Made by a program: the position numbers and the translations under genes
Shown here: positions 25,101-33,668 of the stretch, one piece after another
How the letters are laid out: every line of letters starts with the position of its first letter
Numbering within the stretch: the first letter of the stretch is position 1
The notes under the pieces: model-generated
What the model was told of the DNA's origin: nothing
The model's input: the letters and a program-made list of their open reading frames with translations, nothing else
Database searches by the model: none
From: JAFGBM01 sp964564915
Lineage (GTDB): Bacteria > Actinomycetota > Actinomycetes > Actinomycetales > Demequinaceae
Length of the DNA stretch: 35,765 nucleotides
Assembly (NCBI GenBank): GCA_964564915.1
Contig: CAZMCU010000013.1
Coordinates: 1 to 35,765, forward strand
Direction of reading: 5' to 3'

Positions 25101-26681
25101 CCGCACCACGACATCTACTCGATCGAGGATCTCAAGCAACTGATCCACGACCTCAAGAACGCCAACAGGAACGCTCGGATCCACGTCAAGCTCGTCTCCG
25201 AGGTGGGGGTAGGGACGGTCGCGGCCGGGGTCGCCAAGTGCAAGTCGGACGTCGTCCTCATCTCCGGCTCCGATGGCGGGACGGGGGCGAGCCCCCTGAC
25301 GTCCATCAAGCACGCGGGTGCCCCATGGGAGATCGGCCTAGCCGACACCCAGCAGACCCTCGTCGGCAACCGCTTGCGGGACCGAATCGTCGTCCAGGTC
25401 GATGGACAGATGAAAACCGGTCGGGACGTCGTGATCGCAGCGCTCCTGGGTGCGGAGGAGTACGGGTTCGCCACGGCTCCCCTCGTCGTTTCGGGATGCA
25501 TCATGATGCGGGTCTGCAACCAGGACACGTGCCCCGTCGGTGTCGCCACCCAGAATCCCGAATTGCGGGAGAGATTCACCGGGAAACCGGAGTACGTCGA
25601 GACGTACTTCGAGTACATCGCTCGACAGGTGCGTGAGATTCTCGCCCGCCTGGGATTCCGGACGTTGGAGGAGGCGATCGGTCACGTCGAGGTGTTGGAG
25701 ACGCGGGCGGCGATCGAGCACTGGAAGGCGAAGGGACTTGACCTTGAACCGATTCTCGCCCGCCCGCCGGAGGGGGTGCCGCTCCACCAATCCGTTCCGC
25801 AGGATCACGGACTCGACAAGGCCCTTGACCTCGAATTGATCCAGGAAGCCGCCCCCGCGCTGGAGCGAGGAGAGCCCGTCGTTATCACGCGCGCGGTTCG
25901 GAACGTCAACCGCACGATCGGGACGATGCTCGGTCACGAGGTGACGAAGCGTTACCGTTCGGCGGGACTCCCCGACGACACGATCACCGTCGAGTGCAAC
26001 GGATCGGTGGGACAGTCGTTCGGGGCCTTCGTGCCACGCGGCATCACCTTGCGCCTCTTCGGTGACGCAAATGACTACGTCGCCAAGGGGCTCAGCGGTG
26101 GGCGGGTCATCGTGCGGCCCGCACGGGAAGCGATGCTGGACGACTCGTCTGACGTCATCGCGGGCAACGTCATCGGCTACGGCGCCACGAGCGGGGAACT
26201 CTTCCTTCGCGGACAGGTCGGAGAACGATTCCTCGTACGAAACTCCGGAGTGACGGCGGTGGTGGAAGGAGTGGGGGACCACGCGCTCGAGTACATGACG
26301 GGTGGAACGGCCGTCGTTTTGGGCAGGACGGGCCGGAACCTCGGCGCGGGGATGTCGGGTGGGACGGGTTATGTCCTCGACCTGCGGCCGGAGCGTGTCA
26401 ACGTTGACGCCCTCGCCAATGGCGAGTTGATCCTCAGTCCACTCGACCCCGAGGACGAAGCGATCGTCAAGGCGTTGGTCGAGAAGCACCAAGCGGAGAC
26501 CGATTCCCCTCACGCCAGGAAACTTCTGGCGGAATGGGAGGACGCGAAGGCCCGATTCACGCGGGTGCTTCCCGCCCGGTATGCGCGGGTGCGAGAAGTC
26601 CTCGCCTCGATCGAGGAGAAGGGCGGCGACCTTTCCGCCCCCGGCGCCTGGGAAGAATTCCTGGAGGTGACCAGTGGCTGA
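22146..26681 (+). CDS. gltB: Glutamate synthase large (alpha) subunit GltB
   Basis: This 1511-residue enzyme moves the amide group of glutamine to 2-oxoglutarate, giving two glutamates, with electrons from GltD. A 23-residue propeptide precedes Cys24 in HDSCGVAF, the class II amidotransferase nucleophile exposed by cleavage. NTLRGNRNWM, RFSTNTFPSW and DRNGLRPGR mark this domain. The FMN-binding synthase domain contains MSYGSISEEAH, NTGEGGE, KPGEGGQLPG and SGSDGGTGASP. The 3Fe-4S cysteines lie in CIMMRVCNQDTCPVGVATQ. The C-terminal GXGXG beta-helix ends the protein. GAAGGA stands 7 bases before ATG 22146. It overlaps gltD by 8 bases. Confidence 0.97.
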   Translation: MAAHGGVHESGHGFYDPAHEHDSCGVAFVATLRGTPGRDIVDAGLAALRNLEHRGAVGAEQETGDGAGILTQIPDAFLRKVVDFDLPPVGSYAVGIAFLTPGREDIEVKAVSSAATKEGVKVLGWRDVPVDPTPVGPSAREAIPEFRMVVMAAEGLSGIDLDRKVYRVRRRAEHSKDVFFASLSARTLTYKGMVTTYQLEKVFPDLLDPDFASEIAMVHSRFSTNTFPSWRLAQPLRAIAHNGEINTLRGNRNWMAAREGLLASPLLGNTKDLSPICTPTGSDTANFDEVLELLCLGGRSLPHAVLMMIPEAWQNNPEIDPARRAFYEYHGCLMEPWDGPAALHFSDGTLVGAVLDRNGLRPGRFWVTDDGLVVAGSEAGLLDIDPAKVIRKGRLQPGRMLLVDTAEGRIIEDSEIKTTLAAEHPYEEWLAGNMVRLSDLPDREHVSHSSSSVARRQRTFGYTEEDLKVILAPMARNGAEPIGAMGSDTPIAALSNRPRMLFDYFTQIFAQVTNPPLDAIREEIVTALSDTIGPEPNLFETTADHARKLVLDFPVIDNDELAKIMHIDADPKAKGAFRAHRISGLYPVRAGGEGLAARLEEIFAECDQALADGASFVVLSDRDSDIDRAPIPSLLLTSAVHHHLVRQHTRTQLALIIEAGDVRETHHVALLIGYGAAAVNPYLAMETVEELASQGFLGNLTPAKAQRNLIKALGKGVLKVMSKMGISTIASYRGAQVFEAVGLSKKLVDRHFAGTPSQIDGVGLDVIADEVAKRHADAYPHSGALQPHRGLNSGGEYQWRRDGEEHLFDPDSIFKLQHATRTRQYAVFNEYTDLIDNQSKRLMTIRGLFEFASDREPIPLEEVEHVSDIVKRFSTGAMSYGSISEEAHTTLAVAMNHLGARSNTGEGGELPDRLYDPERRSAIKQVASGRFGVTSEYLVNADDIQIKMAQGAKPGEGGQLPGPKIYPWIAKTRHSTPGVGLISPPPHHDIYSIEDLKQLIHDLKNANRNARIHVKLVSEVGVGTVAAGVAKCKSDVVLISGSDGGTGASPLTSIKHAGAPWEIGLADTQQTLVGNRLRDRIVVQVDGQMKTGRDVVIAALLGAEEYGFATAPLVVSGCIMMRVCNQDTCPVGVATQNPELRERFTGKPEYVETYFEYIARQVREILARLGFRTLEEAIGHVEVLETRAAIEHWKAKGLDLEPILARPPEGVPLHQSVPQDHGLDKALDLELIQEAAPALERGEPVVITRAVRNVNRTIGTMLGHEVTKRYRSAGLPDDTITVECNGSVGQSFGAFVPRGITLRLFGDANDYVAKGLSGGRVIVRPAREAMLDDSSDVIAGNVIGYGATSGELFLRGQVGERFLVRNSGVTAVVEGVGDHALEYMTGGTAVVLGRTGRNLGAGMSGGTGYVLDLRPERVNVDALANGELILSPLDPEDEAIVKALVEKHQAETDSPHARKLLAEWEDAKARFTRVLPARYARVREVLASIEEKGGDLSAPGAWEEFLEVTSG

Positions 26682-28146
26682 TCCACGAGGATTTCTGACC
26701 TATCGGGAGCGTGAGTTGCCCCCGTCGCGTCCCGTTCCCCTTCGGCTCCTCGACTGGAAGTCCGTCAAGGACGAGCGGGCCAAGGACCTTGAAGCGCTTT
26801 CCCGTCAGGCGAGCCGGTGCATGAACTGTGGCGTGCCGTTTTGCCATCAAGGGTGCCCGCTGGGCAACCTCATTCCGGACTGGAACGATCTCGTCTGGCG
26901 GGGCCAGTGGAAGGAAGCGGCTGACCGCCTCCACGCGACCAACAACTTCCCCGAATTCACCGGGAGGGTATGCCCCGCCCCGTGCGAAACGTCCTGCGTC
27001 CTGGGGATCAACCAGCCCGCGGTGACCATCAAGAACATCGAGGTCTCGATCATCGACAAGGCGTTCGAGGAGGGGTACGTCACGCCTTTCATTTCCGGCC
27101 GACAGACGGACAAGACGATCGCGATCGTCGGTTCGGGGCCCGCGGGCCTTGCCGCAGCCCAGCAACTGACCCGCGCGGGTCACACGGTCGTGGTGTTCGA
27201 GAAGGCCGACGAGTTGGGGGGATTGCTTCGCTACGGCGTGCCCTCGTTCAAGATGGAGAAGGGGCACATCGACCGACGCATTGCCCAGATGACGGAGGAA
27301 GGTACGCGCTTCCGCACGAACACCAACGTCGGAACGGATGTGACGTGGAAGGAGCTTCGGGAGCGCTACGACGCGGTGCTCATCGCAACGGGGTCGAGCG
27401 TTCCGAGGGACCTTCCCGTGGTGGGGCGGCAAGCGAAGGGGATCTACTTCGCCATGCCCTACCTCACCGAAAGCAACAGAGCTTCCGCCGGCGAGTCGGT
27501 GGAAAACCAGATCACCGCGAAGGACAAGAACGTCGTCATCATCGGGGGTGGCGACACGGGATCGGACTGCCTCGGGACGGCGCTCCGCCAGGGCGCGAAG
27601 TCGGTCACGACGCTGGCGATCGGAATGCGTCCCCCGGAGGAGAGGGACCCCCGATCCCAGCCGTGGCCCACGTACCCGTTGTTGTTCGACGTTTCGACCT
27701 CCCATGAGGAGGGCGGAGAACGGGATTTCCACGCCAACACCGTCGAATTCTTGACCGACGAGAATGAGCGGTTGATCTCCGTGCGGTTGGCTCGCACCGA
27801 GATCATGCCCGACGGCTCACGAGGGTCCGCCCCGGGAACCGTACGGGAGATTCCCGTCGACATGGTTCTGATCGCCATGGGCTTCACCGGTCCGGACACC
27901 ACAACGCTGGTGAGCCAACTCGGGACCGAAGTCACCCCTCGGGGCGCGATTGCGCGAGACGATAGGTATGCCACCACCGCGGACGGCGTGTTTGTGGCCG
28001 GCGACGCGGGCCGCGGACAGTCGCTCGTTGTCTGGGCGATCGCAGAAGGTCGAGCGGCCGCAGCAGCGGTGGATACTTATCTCATGGGTAGCACGGAACT
28101 CCCGGCGCCCGTCACGCCGCGCACGATGGCGATGCGCGCCTCGTAA
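26674..28146 (+). CDS. gltD: Glutamate synthase small (beta) subunit GltD
   Basis: This 490-residue flavoprotein takes electrons from NADPH and passes them through FAD and Fe-S clusters to GltB. The N-terminal cluster region has Cys49, Cys52, Cys57 and Cys61 in RCMNCGVPFCHQGCP, then Cys100, Cys104 and Cys108 in CPAPCETSC. The FAD Rossmann motif is VGSGPAGLAAAQQL, and the NADPH motif is IIGGGDTGSDC. GVFVAGDAGRGQSLVVWAI near the end is typical of FAD binding. GTG 26674 has GGAGG 7 bases upstream and overlaps the gltB stop by 8 bases. pyk follows after only 16 bases. Confidence 0.97.
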   Translation: MADPRGFLTYRERELPPSRPVPLRLLDWKSVKDERAKDLEALSRQASRCMNCGVPFCHQGCPLGNLIPDWNDLVWRGQWKEAADRLHATNNFPEFTGRVCPAPCETSCVLGINQPAVTIKNIEVSIIDKAFEEGYVTPFISGRQTDKTIAIVGSGPAGLAAAQQLTRAGHTVVVFEKADELGGLLRYGVPSFKMEKGHIDRRIAQMTEEGTRFRTNTNVGTDVTWKELRERYDAVLIATGSSVPRDLPVVGRQAKGIYFAMPYLTESNRASAGESVENQITAKDKNVVIIGGGDTGSDCLGTALRQGAKSVTTLAIGMRPPEERDPRSQPWPTYPLLFDVSTSHEEGGERDFHANTVEFLTDENERLISVRLARTEIMPDGSRGSAPGTVREIPVDMVLIAMGFTGPDTTTLVSQLGTEVTPRGAIARDDRYATTADGVFVAGDAGRGQSLVVWAIAEGRAAAAAVDTYLMGSTELPAPVTPRTMAMRAS

Positions 28147-28162
28147 TCAAAGGTTGGACACC

Positions 28163-29581
28163 ATGCGAAACGCGAAAATCGTCTGCACCATTGGCCCGGC
28201 AACGGCATCCCTTGCCCAGATGCGCAAGATGGTCGCCGCCGGAATGGACGTGGCGAGGATCAACCGTAGCCACGGTTCCTACGAGGAGCACCAGGCGGTG
28301 TACGACAACGTCCGCCGGGCAGCGCAGGAGAGTGGAAGAAACGTCGCCGTCCTCGTCGACCTCCAAGGCCCCAAGATTCGACTCGCCCGGTTCAAGGACG
28401 GACCGTACGAGCTGGAGGAAGGCGACACCTTCACCATCACGACGCGCGACGTCGAGGGCACCAAGGAGATCTGCGGGACGACGTTCGAGGGGCTGCCGGG
28501 AGATTCTCGCGTGGGCGATCCACTCCTCATCGATGACGGAAAGGTGACCCTTCGAATCACGGAGGTGACCGATACCGATGTCGTGACGACGGTCGAGGTC
28601 GCGGGCGAGGTGTCCAACAACAAGGGCATCAACCTTCCCGGTGTGGCGGTCTCGGTCCCGGCTCTCTCCGAGAAGGACGCTAACGACCTCCGGTGGGCCC
28701 TCAAACTAGGCACCGACTTCGTCGCCCTCTCGTTCGTTCGCTCCGCGAAGGACTACAAGGACGTCAAGAAGATCATGAAGGAAGTGGGGCGCAAGGTCCC
28801 CGTCATCGCCAAGGTCGAAAAGCCTCAGGCGGTCGCGAACCTCAAGGGAATCGTCAAGGCTTTTGACGGCATCATGATCGCGCGCGGCGATCTGGGGGTG
28901 GAGATGCCGCTGGAAGAGGTTCCCCTCATTCAGAAGAACGCCATCGACCTTTGCCGTTCCCAGTCCAAGCCCGTCATTGTCGCGACCCAGGTTCTCGAGT
29001 CCATGACCGACTCGCCCCGCCCGACGCGAGCGGAGACCTCCGACTGCGCCAACGCCGTCCTTGACGGAGCCGACGCCATCATGCTGTCGGGAGAGACGTC
29101 GATCGGCGAGTATCCGATCCTGACGGTCGAGACCATGGCGCGCATCATCAAGGTCACGGAGGAGCAGGGACACCAGAGGATCGCCCCCTTCGTCTGGCTC
29201 CCGAAAACCAAGGGTGGGGCCATCACTCAATCCGTCGTAGAAATCGCTGAGCGTCTCAAGGTGAAGGCCATCGCGATCTTCACCCAGTCGGGCGACTCCG
29301 CGCAGCGCATGTCTCGCCTCCGTTCCGAAATTCCCATGTACGCCTTCACCCCAGAACCGGCGACGCGGGCGAGGCTCGCGCTGTCGTGGGGGATTCACGC
29401 AGAACTCGTCGAGAAACTCCCCGACGTGAAGGCGATGGTCGCTCTGGTGGACACGACGTTTGTCGACCACGGAGTCGCCCAGATGGGAGACATGATCGCC
29501 GTCGTGGCCGGTACGCCCATCGGAACCCCGGGAACGACGAACTCCATTCTGGTACGTCAAGTCGGGCAACCGGTCGGCTAG
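28163..29581 (+). CDS. pyk: Pyruvate kinase
   Basis: This 472-residue enzyme makes pyruvate and ATP from phosphoenolpyruvate and ADP. Motifs are KIVCTIGPAT, ARINRSHGSYEEH (usually NFSHG; here Arg replaces Phe), VDLQGPKIR, a B-domain from about 70 to 160, SEKDANDLRWAL, VIAKVEKPQAV, the Mg/K site MIARGDLGVEMP, and MLSGETSIGEYP. The C-terminal domain (from about 340) contains FTQSGDSAQRMSRL. AAAGG lies 9 bases before the ATG at 28163. It is probably co-transcribed with gltBD and ends at the hairpin 29593-29620. Confidence 0.96.
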   Translation: MRNAKIVCTIGPATASLAQMRKMVAAGMDVARINRSHGSYEEHQAVYDNVRRAAQESGRNVAVLVDLQGPKIRLARFKDGPYELEEGDTFTITTRDVEGTKEICGTTFEGLPGDSRVGDPLLIDDGKVTLRITEVTDTDVVTTVEVAGEVSNNKGINLPGVAVSVPALSEKDANDLRWALKLGTDFVALSFVRSAKDYKDVKKIMKEVGRKVPVIAKVEKPQAVANLKGIVKAFDGIMIARGDLGVEMPLEEVPLIQKNAIDLCRSQSKPVIVATQVLESMTDSPRPTRAETSDCANAVLDGADAIMLSGETSIGEYPILTVETMARIIKVTEEQGHQRIAPFVWLPKTKGGAITQSVVEIAERLKVKAIAIFTQSGDSAQRMSRLRSEIPMYAFTPEPATRARLALSWGIHAELVEKLPDVKAMVALVDTTFVDHGVAQMGDMIAVVAGTPIGTPGTTNSILVRQVGQPVG

Positions 29582-29592
29582 AAGAACGCGAC

Positions 29593-29620
29593 GAGCCCGT
29601 CCCCGTGTCGGGGCGGGCTC
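29593..29620 (+). terminator. Stem-loop terminator after pyk
   Basis: GAGCCCGTCCCCG, loop TGT and CGGGGCGGGCTC form a 12-base-pair GC stem with one bulged T. There is no T-run after it, which is common for actinobacterial terminators. It lies 11 bases after the pyk stop. Confidence 0.65.
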
Positions 29621-29670
29621 GATCCAACCGGGGCCCTGCCCAGGAGGTGGACTGCTCGAAACGAGGCGTG

Positions 29671-29700
29671 TTGGACACCGGGTTCACCGCCCCCTAGACT
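29671..29700 (+). promoter_or_regulatory. ppdK: Promoter of ppdK: TTGGAC, 18 bases, TAGACT
   Basis: TTGGAC (29671-29676) and TAGACT (29695-29700) are separated by 18 bases, a good fit to a housekeeping sigma promoter and the best -35/-10 pair in the window. It follows the pyk terminator and would give ppdK a leader of about 75 bases. Confidence 0.55.
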
Positions 29701-29708
29701 GCGACAGG

Positions 29709-29768
29709 TTGACCAACACGGTGAGAAGACAACCCACCGCGTATCGGGACATCATCCAAAACGCATAG
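29709..29768 (+). CDS. Possible leader ORF upstream of ppdK
   Basis: A TTG 8 bases after the TAGACT box opens a 19-codon frame that ends in TAG at 29766-29768, with an in-frame GTG at 29721. The stop overlaps the ppdK ribosome binding site AGGAAGG and lies 13 bases before its ATG. No similarity is recognised, and it may be chance; it is listed because it mirrors the coupled mini-ORF before trpC. Confidence 0.2.
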   Translation: MTNTVRRQPTAYRDIIQNA

Positions 29769-29781
29769 GAAGGCACCCACG

Positions 29782-32532
29782 ATGGCTGCAACGAAAACGA
29801 CCAACAAGGTCTGGGTATATGGATTCGACCAGGTGGACGCCGCGCAGGAGTACTGCGGTGGCGACTGGGACAAGGTTCGGGGACTCCTGGGGGGAAAGGG
29901 TGCCAACCTTGGTGAGATGACCCGTATCGGGGTTCCCGTCCCTCCGGGATTCACCGCGACCACCGAGGCGTGCAACGCCTACCAGAAGGACGGGAAGTTC
30001 CCCGACGGGATGTGGGAGCAAGTGCTGAGCGCCCTCAAGGAGGTCGAGTCCAAGACGGGCAAGAAGTTCGGTGACCCCACCAACCCCTTGCTGGTTTCGG
30101 TTCGTTCCGGCGCGAAGTTCTCGATGCCCGGAATGATGGACACCGTCCTCAACGTCGGCCTCAACCCCGAGGTCGTCGAGGGCATGGTCAAACTCATCGG
30201 CGATCCGCGCTTCGTCTACGACTCGTACCGCCGACTCGTTCAGATGTTCGGCTCCGTCGTCCTCGGTATTCGCGACGAGCCTTTCCAGGAGGTCCTTGAG
30301 ACTCAGCGCGAAAAGCGCAAGATCGATTCCGACGCCGACCTGTCCCCGGAGGACCTCAAGGAGATCGTGGGGGCCTTCAAGGCGATCGTGAAGCGTTACG
30401 CACGTATCGACTTCCCCACGGACCCGTACGAGCAACTGCGCCTGGCCGCCGAAGCGGTCTTCAAGTCATGGGGTGGCAAGCGTGCCGTCGATTATCGCAA
30501 CGCCACCAACATCCCCCACGACCTGGGCACCGCGGTGAACATCCAGACAATGGTGTTCGGCAACATGGGAGACACCTCGGCTACCGGCGTTGCGATGACC
30601 CGCAGTTCGACGACGGGCGAGCCCCACCTCGAGGGCGACTACCTGCCAAACGCCCAGGGCGAGGACGTCGTCGCGGGTATTCGCGTCACCAGGACGGTCG
30701 ACGATCTCAAGAAGGACATGCCCGAGTCGTACAAAGAGTTTGCCGAGATCGCGAAGCGACTGGAGAAGCACTACCGCAACATGCAGGACATGGAGTTCAC
30801 CATCGAGCGGGGCAAGCTCTGGCTCCTGCAGACGCGCGATGGAAAGCGCACCGCGCAGTCCGCTGTGCGGATCGCGGTCGACATGGTTGACGAGGGCCTG
30901 ATCACTGCCGAGGAAGCCGTGCTGCGGGTCCAGCCCGACCAGTTGGACTTCTTCCTGCATCCCCAGTTCACCCCCGAGTCCAAGGCGACGGCCGCCGAGA
31001 GCGGTACGCGAATCGCCACCGGCTTGAACGTTTCCCCCGGAGCCGCCGTCGGTGTGATCGCGTTCGACGCCGACCTTGCCGAGCGGTGGACGAAGGAAGA
31101 CAAGAAGCAGGTCATCATGGTCCGTCCGGAAACCAAGCCGGACGACGTCCACGGCATGCTCGCCGCCCAGGGCATTCTCACCAGCAGGGGTGGCCGTACC
31201 AGCCACGCCGCGTTGGTGGCCCGCCAGTTCGGCCGACCCGCCGTTGTGGGTGTTGCCGCGCTCGACATCGACATGAACGGCCGAGTGATGACCGTCGGGG
31301 AGCGTGAGATCAAGGAAGGCGACTGGATCTCGATCGATGGCACCACTGGTGAGGTCTACCTCGGGCAGATGGAGACCATGATCCCCGACTTGGACGACCC
31401 GTGGCTCTCCAAGCTGTTGGGTTGGGCCGACGACTTCCGCCAGCTGCAGGTCTGGGCCAACTCCGACTACCCCGCTGACGCCGAACGCGCCCGCAAGTAC
31501 GGAGCCCAGGGCATCGGGCTGTGCCGCACGGAGCACATGTTCTTCGAGCCCGAGCGTTTGCCGATCGTCCAGAAGATGATCACATCGACGTCGCCGACGG
31601 AGAGGCGTGAAGCCCTTGAGGCCCTGTTGCCCTTCCAGCGGAACGACTTCGCTGGGCTGTTCCGGGTGATGGATGGTCTGCCGGTGATCATCCGGTTGAT
31701 CGACCCGCCGCTTCATGAGTTCCTGCCCTCGTTCGAGGAACTGACCAACCAGTTGGCCGACGGCAAGATTCGGTTGATGAAGGCCGGCACCCTGAAGGAG
31801 ATCGACGACATCCTGGAGAACGTCGAGGCCGAGACTCAGATGCTGCACCGCGTCGAGGCGTTGCGCGAGTCGAACCCCATGCTGGGGCTTCGCGGCGTTC
31901 GCTTGGGCATCATGATCCCCGAACTGACCAAGATGCAGGTTCGCGCGATCTTCGAGGCGGCCTGCGAGGTTCAGGAGGAGGGCATCGAGGTTCACCCGGA
32001 GGTGATGATCCCGCTCACGTGCCACGTCAACGAGCTCAAGCGGCAGCGCGAAGTGCTCGAGGCCGAGGCGAAGGAGGTCATGGAGGAGCGTCGCACTCAG
32101 GTGAAGTACAAGTTCGGCACGATGATCGAGATCCCGCGGGCGGCGTTGACGACCGGCGAGATCGCGGAATACGCCGAGTTCCTGTCCTTCGGAACCAACG
32201 ACCTGACTCAGACGACGTTCGGTATCAGCCGCGACGACGCCGAGAGAGGGTTCCTCATCGACTACCTTCAGCAGGGAATCCTCGAGGAGAACCCCTTCGC
32301 CAGCATCGACGGCAAGGGTGTCGGTCGACTCATGGGCTTCGCGGTCAAGGAAGGCCGTGCCGTCCGCAAGGAGTTGGAGGTCGGGATCTGTGGTGAGCAC
32401 GGTGGAGATCCCAAGTCGATCGCCATTTGCCACTCGCTCGGTTTGAACTACGTCAGTTGCTCCCCGTTCCGGGTTCCGATCGCCCGACTGGCGGCGGCTC
32501 AAGCGGCTTTGGCAGAGAAGAAGAAGGGCTAA
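29782..32532 (+). CDS. ppdK: Pyruvate, phosphate dikinase
   Basis: This 916-residue enzyme interconverts pyruvate, ATP and phosphate with PEP, AMP and pyrophosphate. The N-terminal ATP-grasp part holds GGKGANLGEMTRIG, VRSGAKFSMPGMMDTVLN and GNMGDTSATGVAMTR. The swivelling phosphohistidine domain has His475 in RGGRTSHAALVAR, with the regulatory-type Thr473 two residues before it. The C-terminal PEP/pyruvate barrel has GLCRTEHMFFE, SFGTNDLTQTTFG and the catalytic Cys in GICGEHGGDP. AGGAAGG precedes the ATG. It has its own promoter and a strong terminator, so it is monocistronic. With pyk next door, PEP-pyruvate flow can be run either way, or with pyrophosphate. Confidence 0.97.
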   Translation: MAATKTTNKVWVYGFDQVDAAQEYCGGDWDKVRGLLGGKGANLGEMTRIGVPVPPGFTATTEACNAYQKDGKFPDGMWEQVLSALKEVESKTGKKFGDPTNPLLVSVRSGAKFSMPGMMDTVLNVGLNPEVVEGMVKLIGDPRFVYDSYRRLVQMFGSVVLGIRDEPFQEVLETQREKRKIDSDADLSPEDLKEIVGAFKAIVKRYARIDFPTDPYEQLRLAAEAVFKSWGGKRAVDYRNATNIPHDLGTAVNIQTMVFGNMGDTSATGVAMTRSSTTGEPHLEGDYLPNAQGEDVVAGIRVTRTVDDLKKDMPESYKEFAEIAKRLEKHYRNMQDMEFTIERGKLWLLQTRDGKRTAQSAVRIAVDMVDEGLITAEEAVLRVQPDQLDFFLHPQFTPESKATAAESGTRIATGLNVSPGAAVGVIAFDADLAERWTKEDKKQVIMVRPETKPDDVHGMLAAQGILTSRGGRTSHAALVARQFGRPAVVGVAALDIDMNGRVMTVGEREIKEGDWISIDGTTGEVYLGQMETMIPDLDDPWLSKLLGWADDFRQLQVWANSDYPADAERARKYGAQGIGLCRTEHMFFEPERLPIVQKMITSTSPTERREALEALLPFQRNDFAGLFRVMDGLPVIIRLIDPPLHEFLPSFEELTNQLADGKIRLMKAGTLKEIDDILENVEAETQMLHRVEALRESNPMLGLRGVRLGIMIPELTKMQVRAIFEAACEVQEEGIEVHPEVMIPLTCHVNELKRQREVLEAEAKEVMEERRTQVKYKFGTMIEIPRAALTTGEIAEYAEFLSFGTNDLTQTTFGISRDDAERGFLIDYLQQGILEENPFASIDGKGVGRLMGFAVKEGRAVRKELEVGICGEHGGDPKSIAICHSLGLNYVSCSPFRVPIARLAAAQAALAEKKKG

Positions 32533-32551
32533 ACCTTCTCGTTCTGACTCG

Positions 32552-32591
32552 GATGGCCCCTGGCGCAGAGCCAGGGGCCATCTTGTTGTTT
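32552..32591 (+). terminator. Intrinsic terminator after ppdK
   Basis: GATGGCCCCTGGC (32552-32564) pairs perfectly with GCCAGGGGCCATC (32570-32582) around a 5-base loop and is followed by TTGTTGTTT. This is the most classical rho-independent terminator in the window, 19 bases after the ppdK stop. Confidence 0.9.
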
Positions 32592-32665
32592 GGCTAGAAG
32601 GGTTTGATCTCGCATCTCGGTCGAGGCATCCTGGGGGTATCCCCCCGCGACGAAAGGCGAGAATC

Positions 32666-33661
32666 ATGATCCGCCGTGCGGCAACGATCGCGTTGGCCAT
32701 CGCTCTCGTCGTCGCCGGTGGAGGTTGCGACGTGGGAGGGTCAGCACCGGAACAGGCCTCGTCCACATCTCTAGGTACACCCGTCCCGCCGGAACAACCT
32801 CCGGACCGCTGGGCCATCTACGCCCTTGACCTCGATACGGGCCACACCAATCTGATCCACTCCCATCCGTACCCCATCGAGAAGATGCGGGTGAACGCGA
32901 CCGGCGACCGACTCGTCTTCTCGCAAGCCGTTGGGGGAGACGCCTACGAGAACAACGAGATCTTCACCATCGACGTGGACGGGCAGAACCTGACACGGCT
33001 CACCGATAACGATGTGTGGGACCTCTACCCGGCGTGGTCGCCCGATGGTTCCTCCATCGCGTTCCTCAGTTTCCGCGACGCCGACCTGGATCTCTACATC
33101 ATGAACTCCGACGGTTCTGACCAACGGCTGCTCTTCGACTCCGGCAACCACGACGCTGACCTCCAGTGGCAAGGCGACCTCATTGCCTTCACGAGTGGCA
33201 GTCGGATCTGGCTCATGAATTCCGATGGGTCAGAGGCGCGGCCCATCACCGATCCCCCTCGAGGTGGAGAGTGGGGCAACGCCGTATTGCCGTTCGGCGA
33301 CTACGATCCCAGGATCAGTCCCGACGGCACCCAGGTGGAATTCTCGCGCCTGGTCGACGATGCGTCGGAGCACGGCAACTACGATCTGTTCCTCGTCGAC
33401 ATCGACGGCACCAACCTGGTTCGACTCACCGAGACCGGTTACACGCAGGGCGTAGCGGATTGGTCGCACGACGGTGGAAGGCTGATCTACATCCTGGCGG
33501 CGATCGACGGCGCGGGCCTCTACGACATCTACATGATGAATGCCGACGGCACCGCCCATCACAACGTCACACCCGACTACTACCCCGACAACTTGGTGAT
33601 CCACTGGGCGGTCTTCTCGCCGGACGATACCACGGTGTACTTCGTAGGGGAGTGGTGGTGA
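32666..33661 (+). CDS. Exported lipoprotein with TolB-type beta-propeller repeats
   Basis: This 331-residue protein has a signal peptide with the lipobox AGGGC (Cys21), then a Pro/Ser-rich linker to about residue 45. The rest is made of propeller (PD40/TolB) repeats: IFTIDVDGQNLTRLT, YPAWSPDGSSIAF, LYIMNSDGSDQRLL, IWLMNSDGSEARPIT, FLVDIDGTNLVRLT, ADWSHDGGRLIYI and IYMMNADGTAHHNVT. Such domains bind proteins or ligands at the outer face of the membrane; the specific role is unknown. AAAGGCGA precedes the ATG. A weak promoter, TTGATC-17 bases-CATCCT (32604-32632), may serve it. Its stop is 7 bases from that of the convergent mgsA. Confidence 0.82.
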   Translation: MIRRAATIALAIALVVAGGGCDVGGSAPEQASSTSLGTPVPPEQPPDRWAIYALDLDTGHTNLIHSHPYPIEKMRVNATGDRLVFSQAVGGDAYENNEIFTIDVDGQNLTRLTDNDVWDLYPAWSPDGSSIAFLSFRDADLDLYIMNSDGSDQRLLFDSGNHDADLQWQGDLIAFTSGSRIWLMNSDGSEARPITDPPRGGEWGNAVLPFGDYDPRISPDGTQVEFSRLVDDASEHGNYDLFLVDIDGTNLVRLTETGYTQGVADWSHDGGRLIYILAAIDGAGLYDIYMMNADGTAHHNVTPDYYPDNLVIHWAVFSPDDTTVYFVGEWW

Positions 33662-33668
33662 GAGGCCG

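Noticed and set aside
30466..32817. A 783-residue reverse open frame.
   Set aside because: It is antisense to ppdK, runs through a strong terminator and has no coherent protein features.
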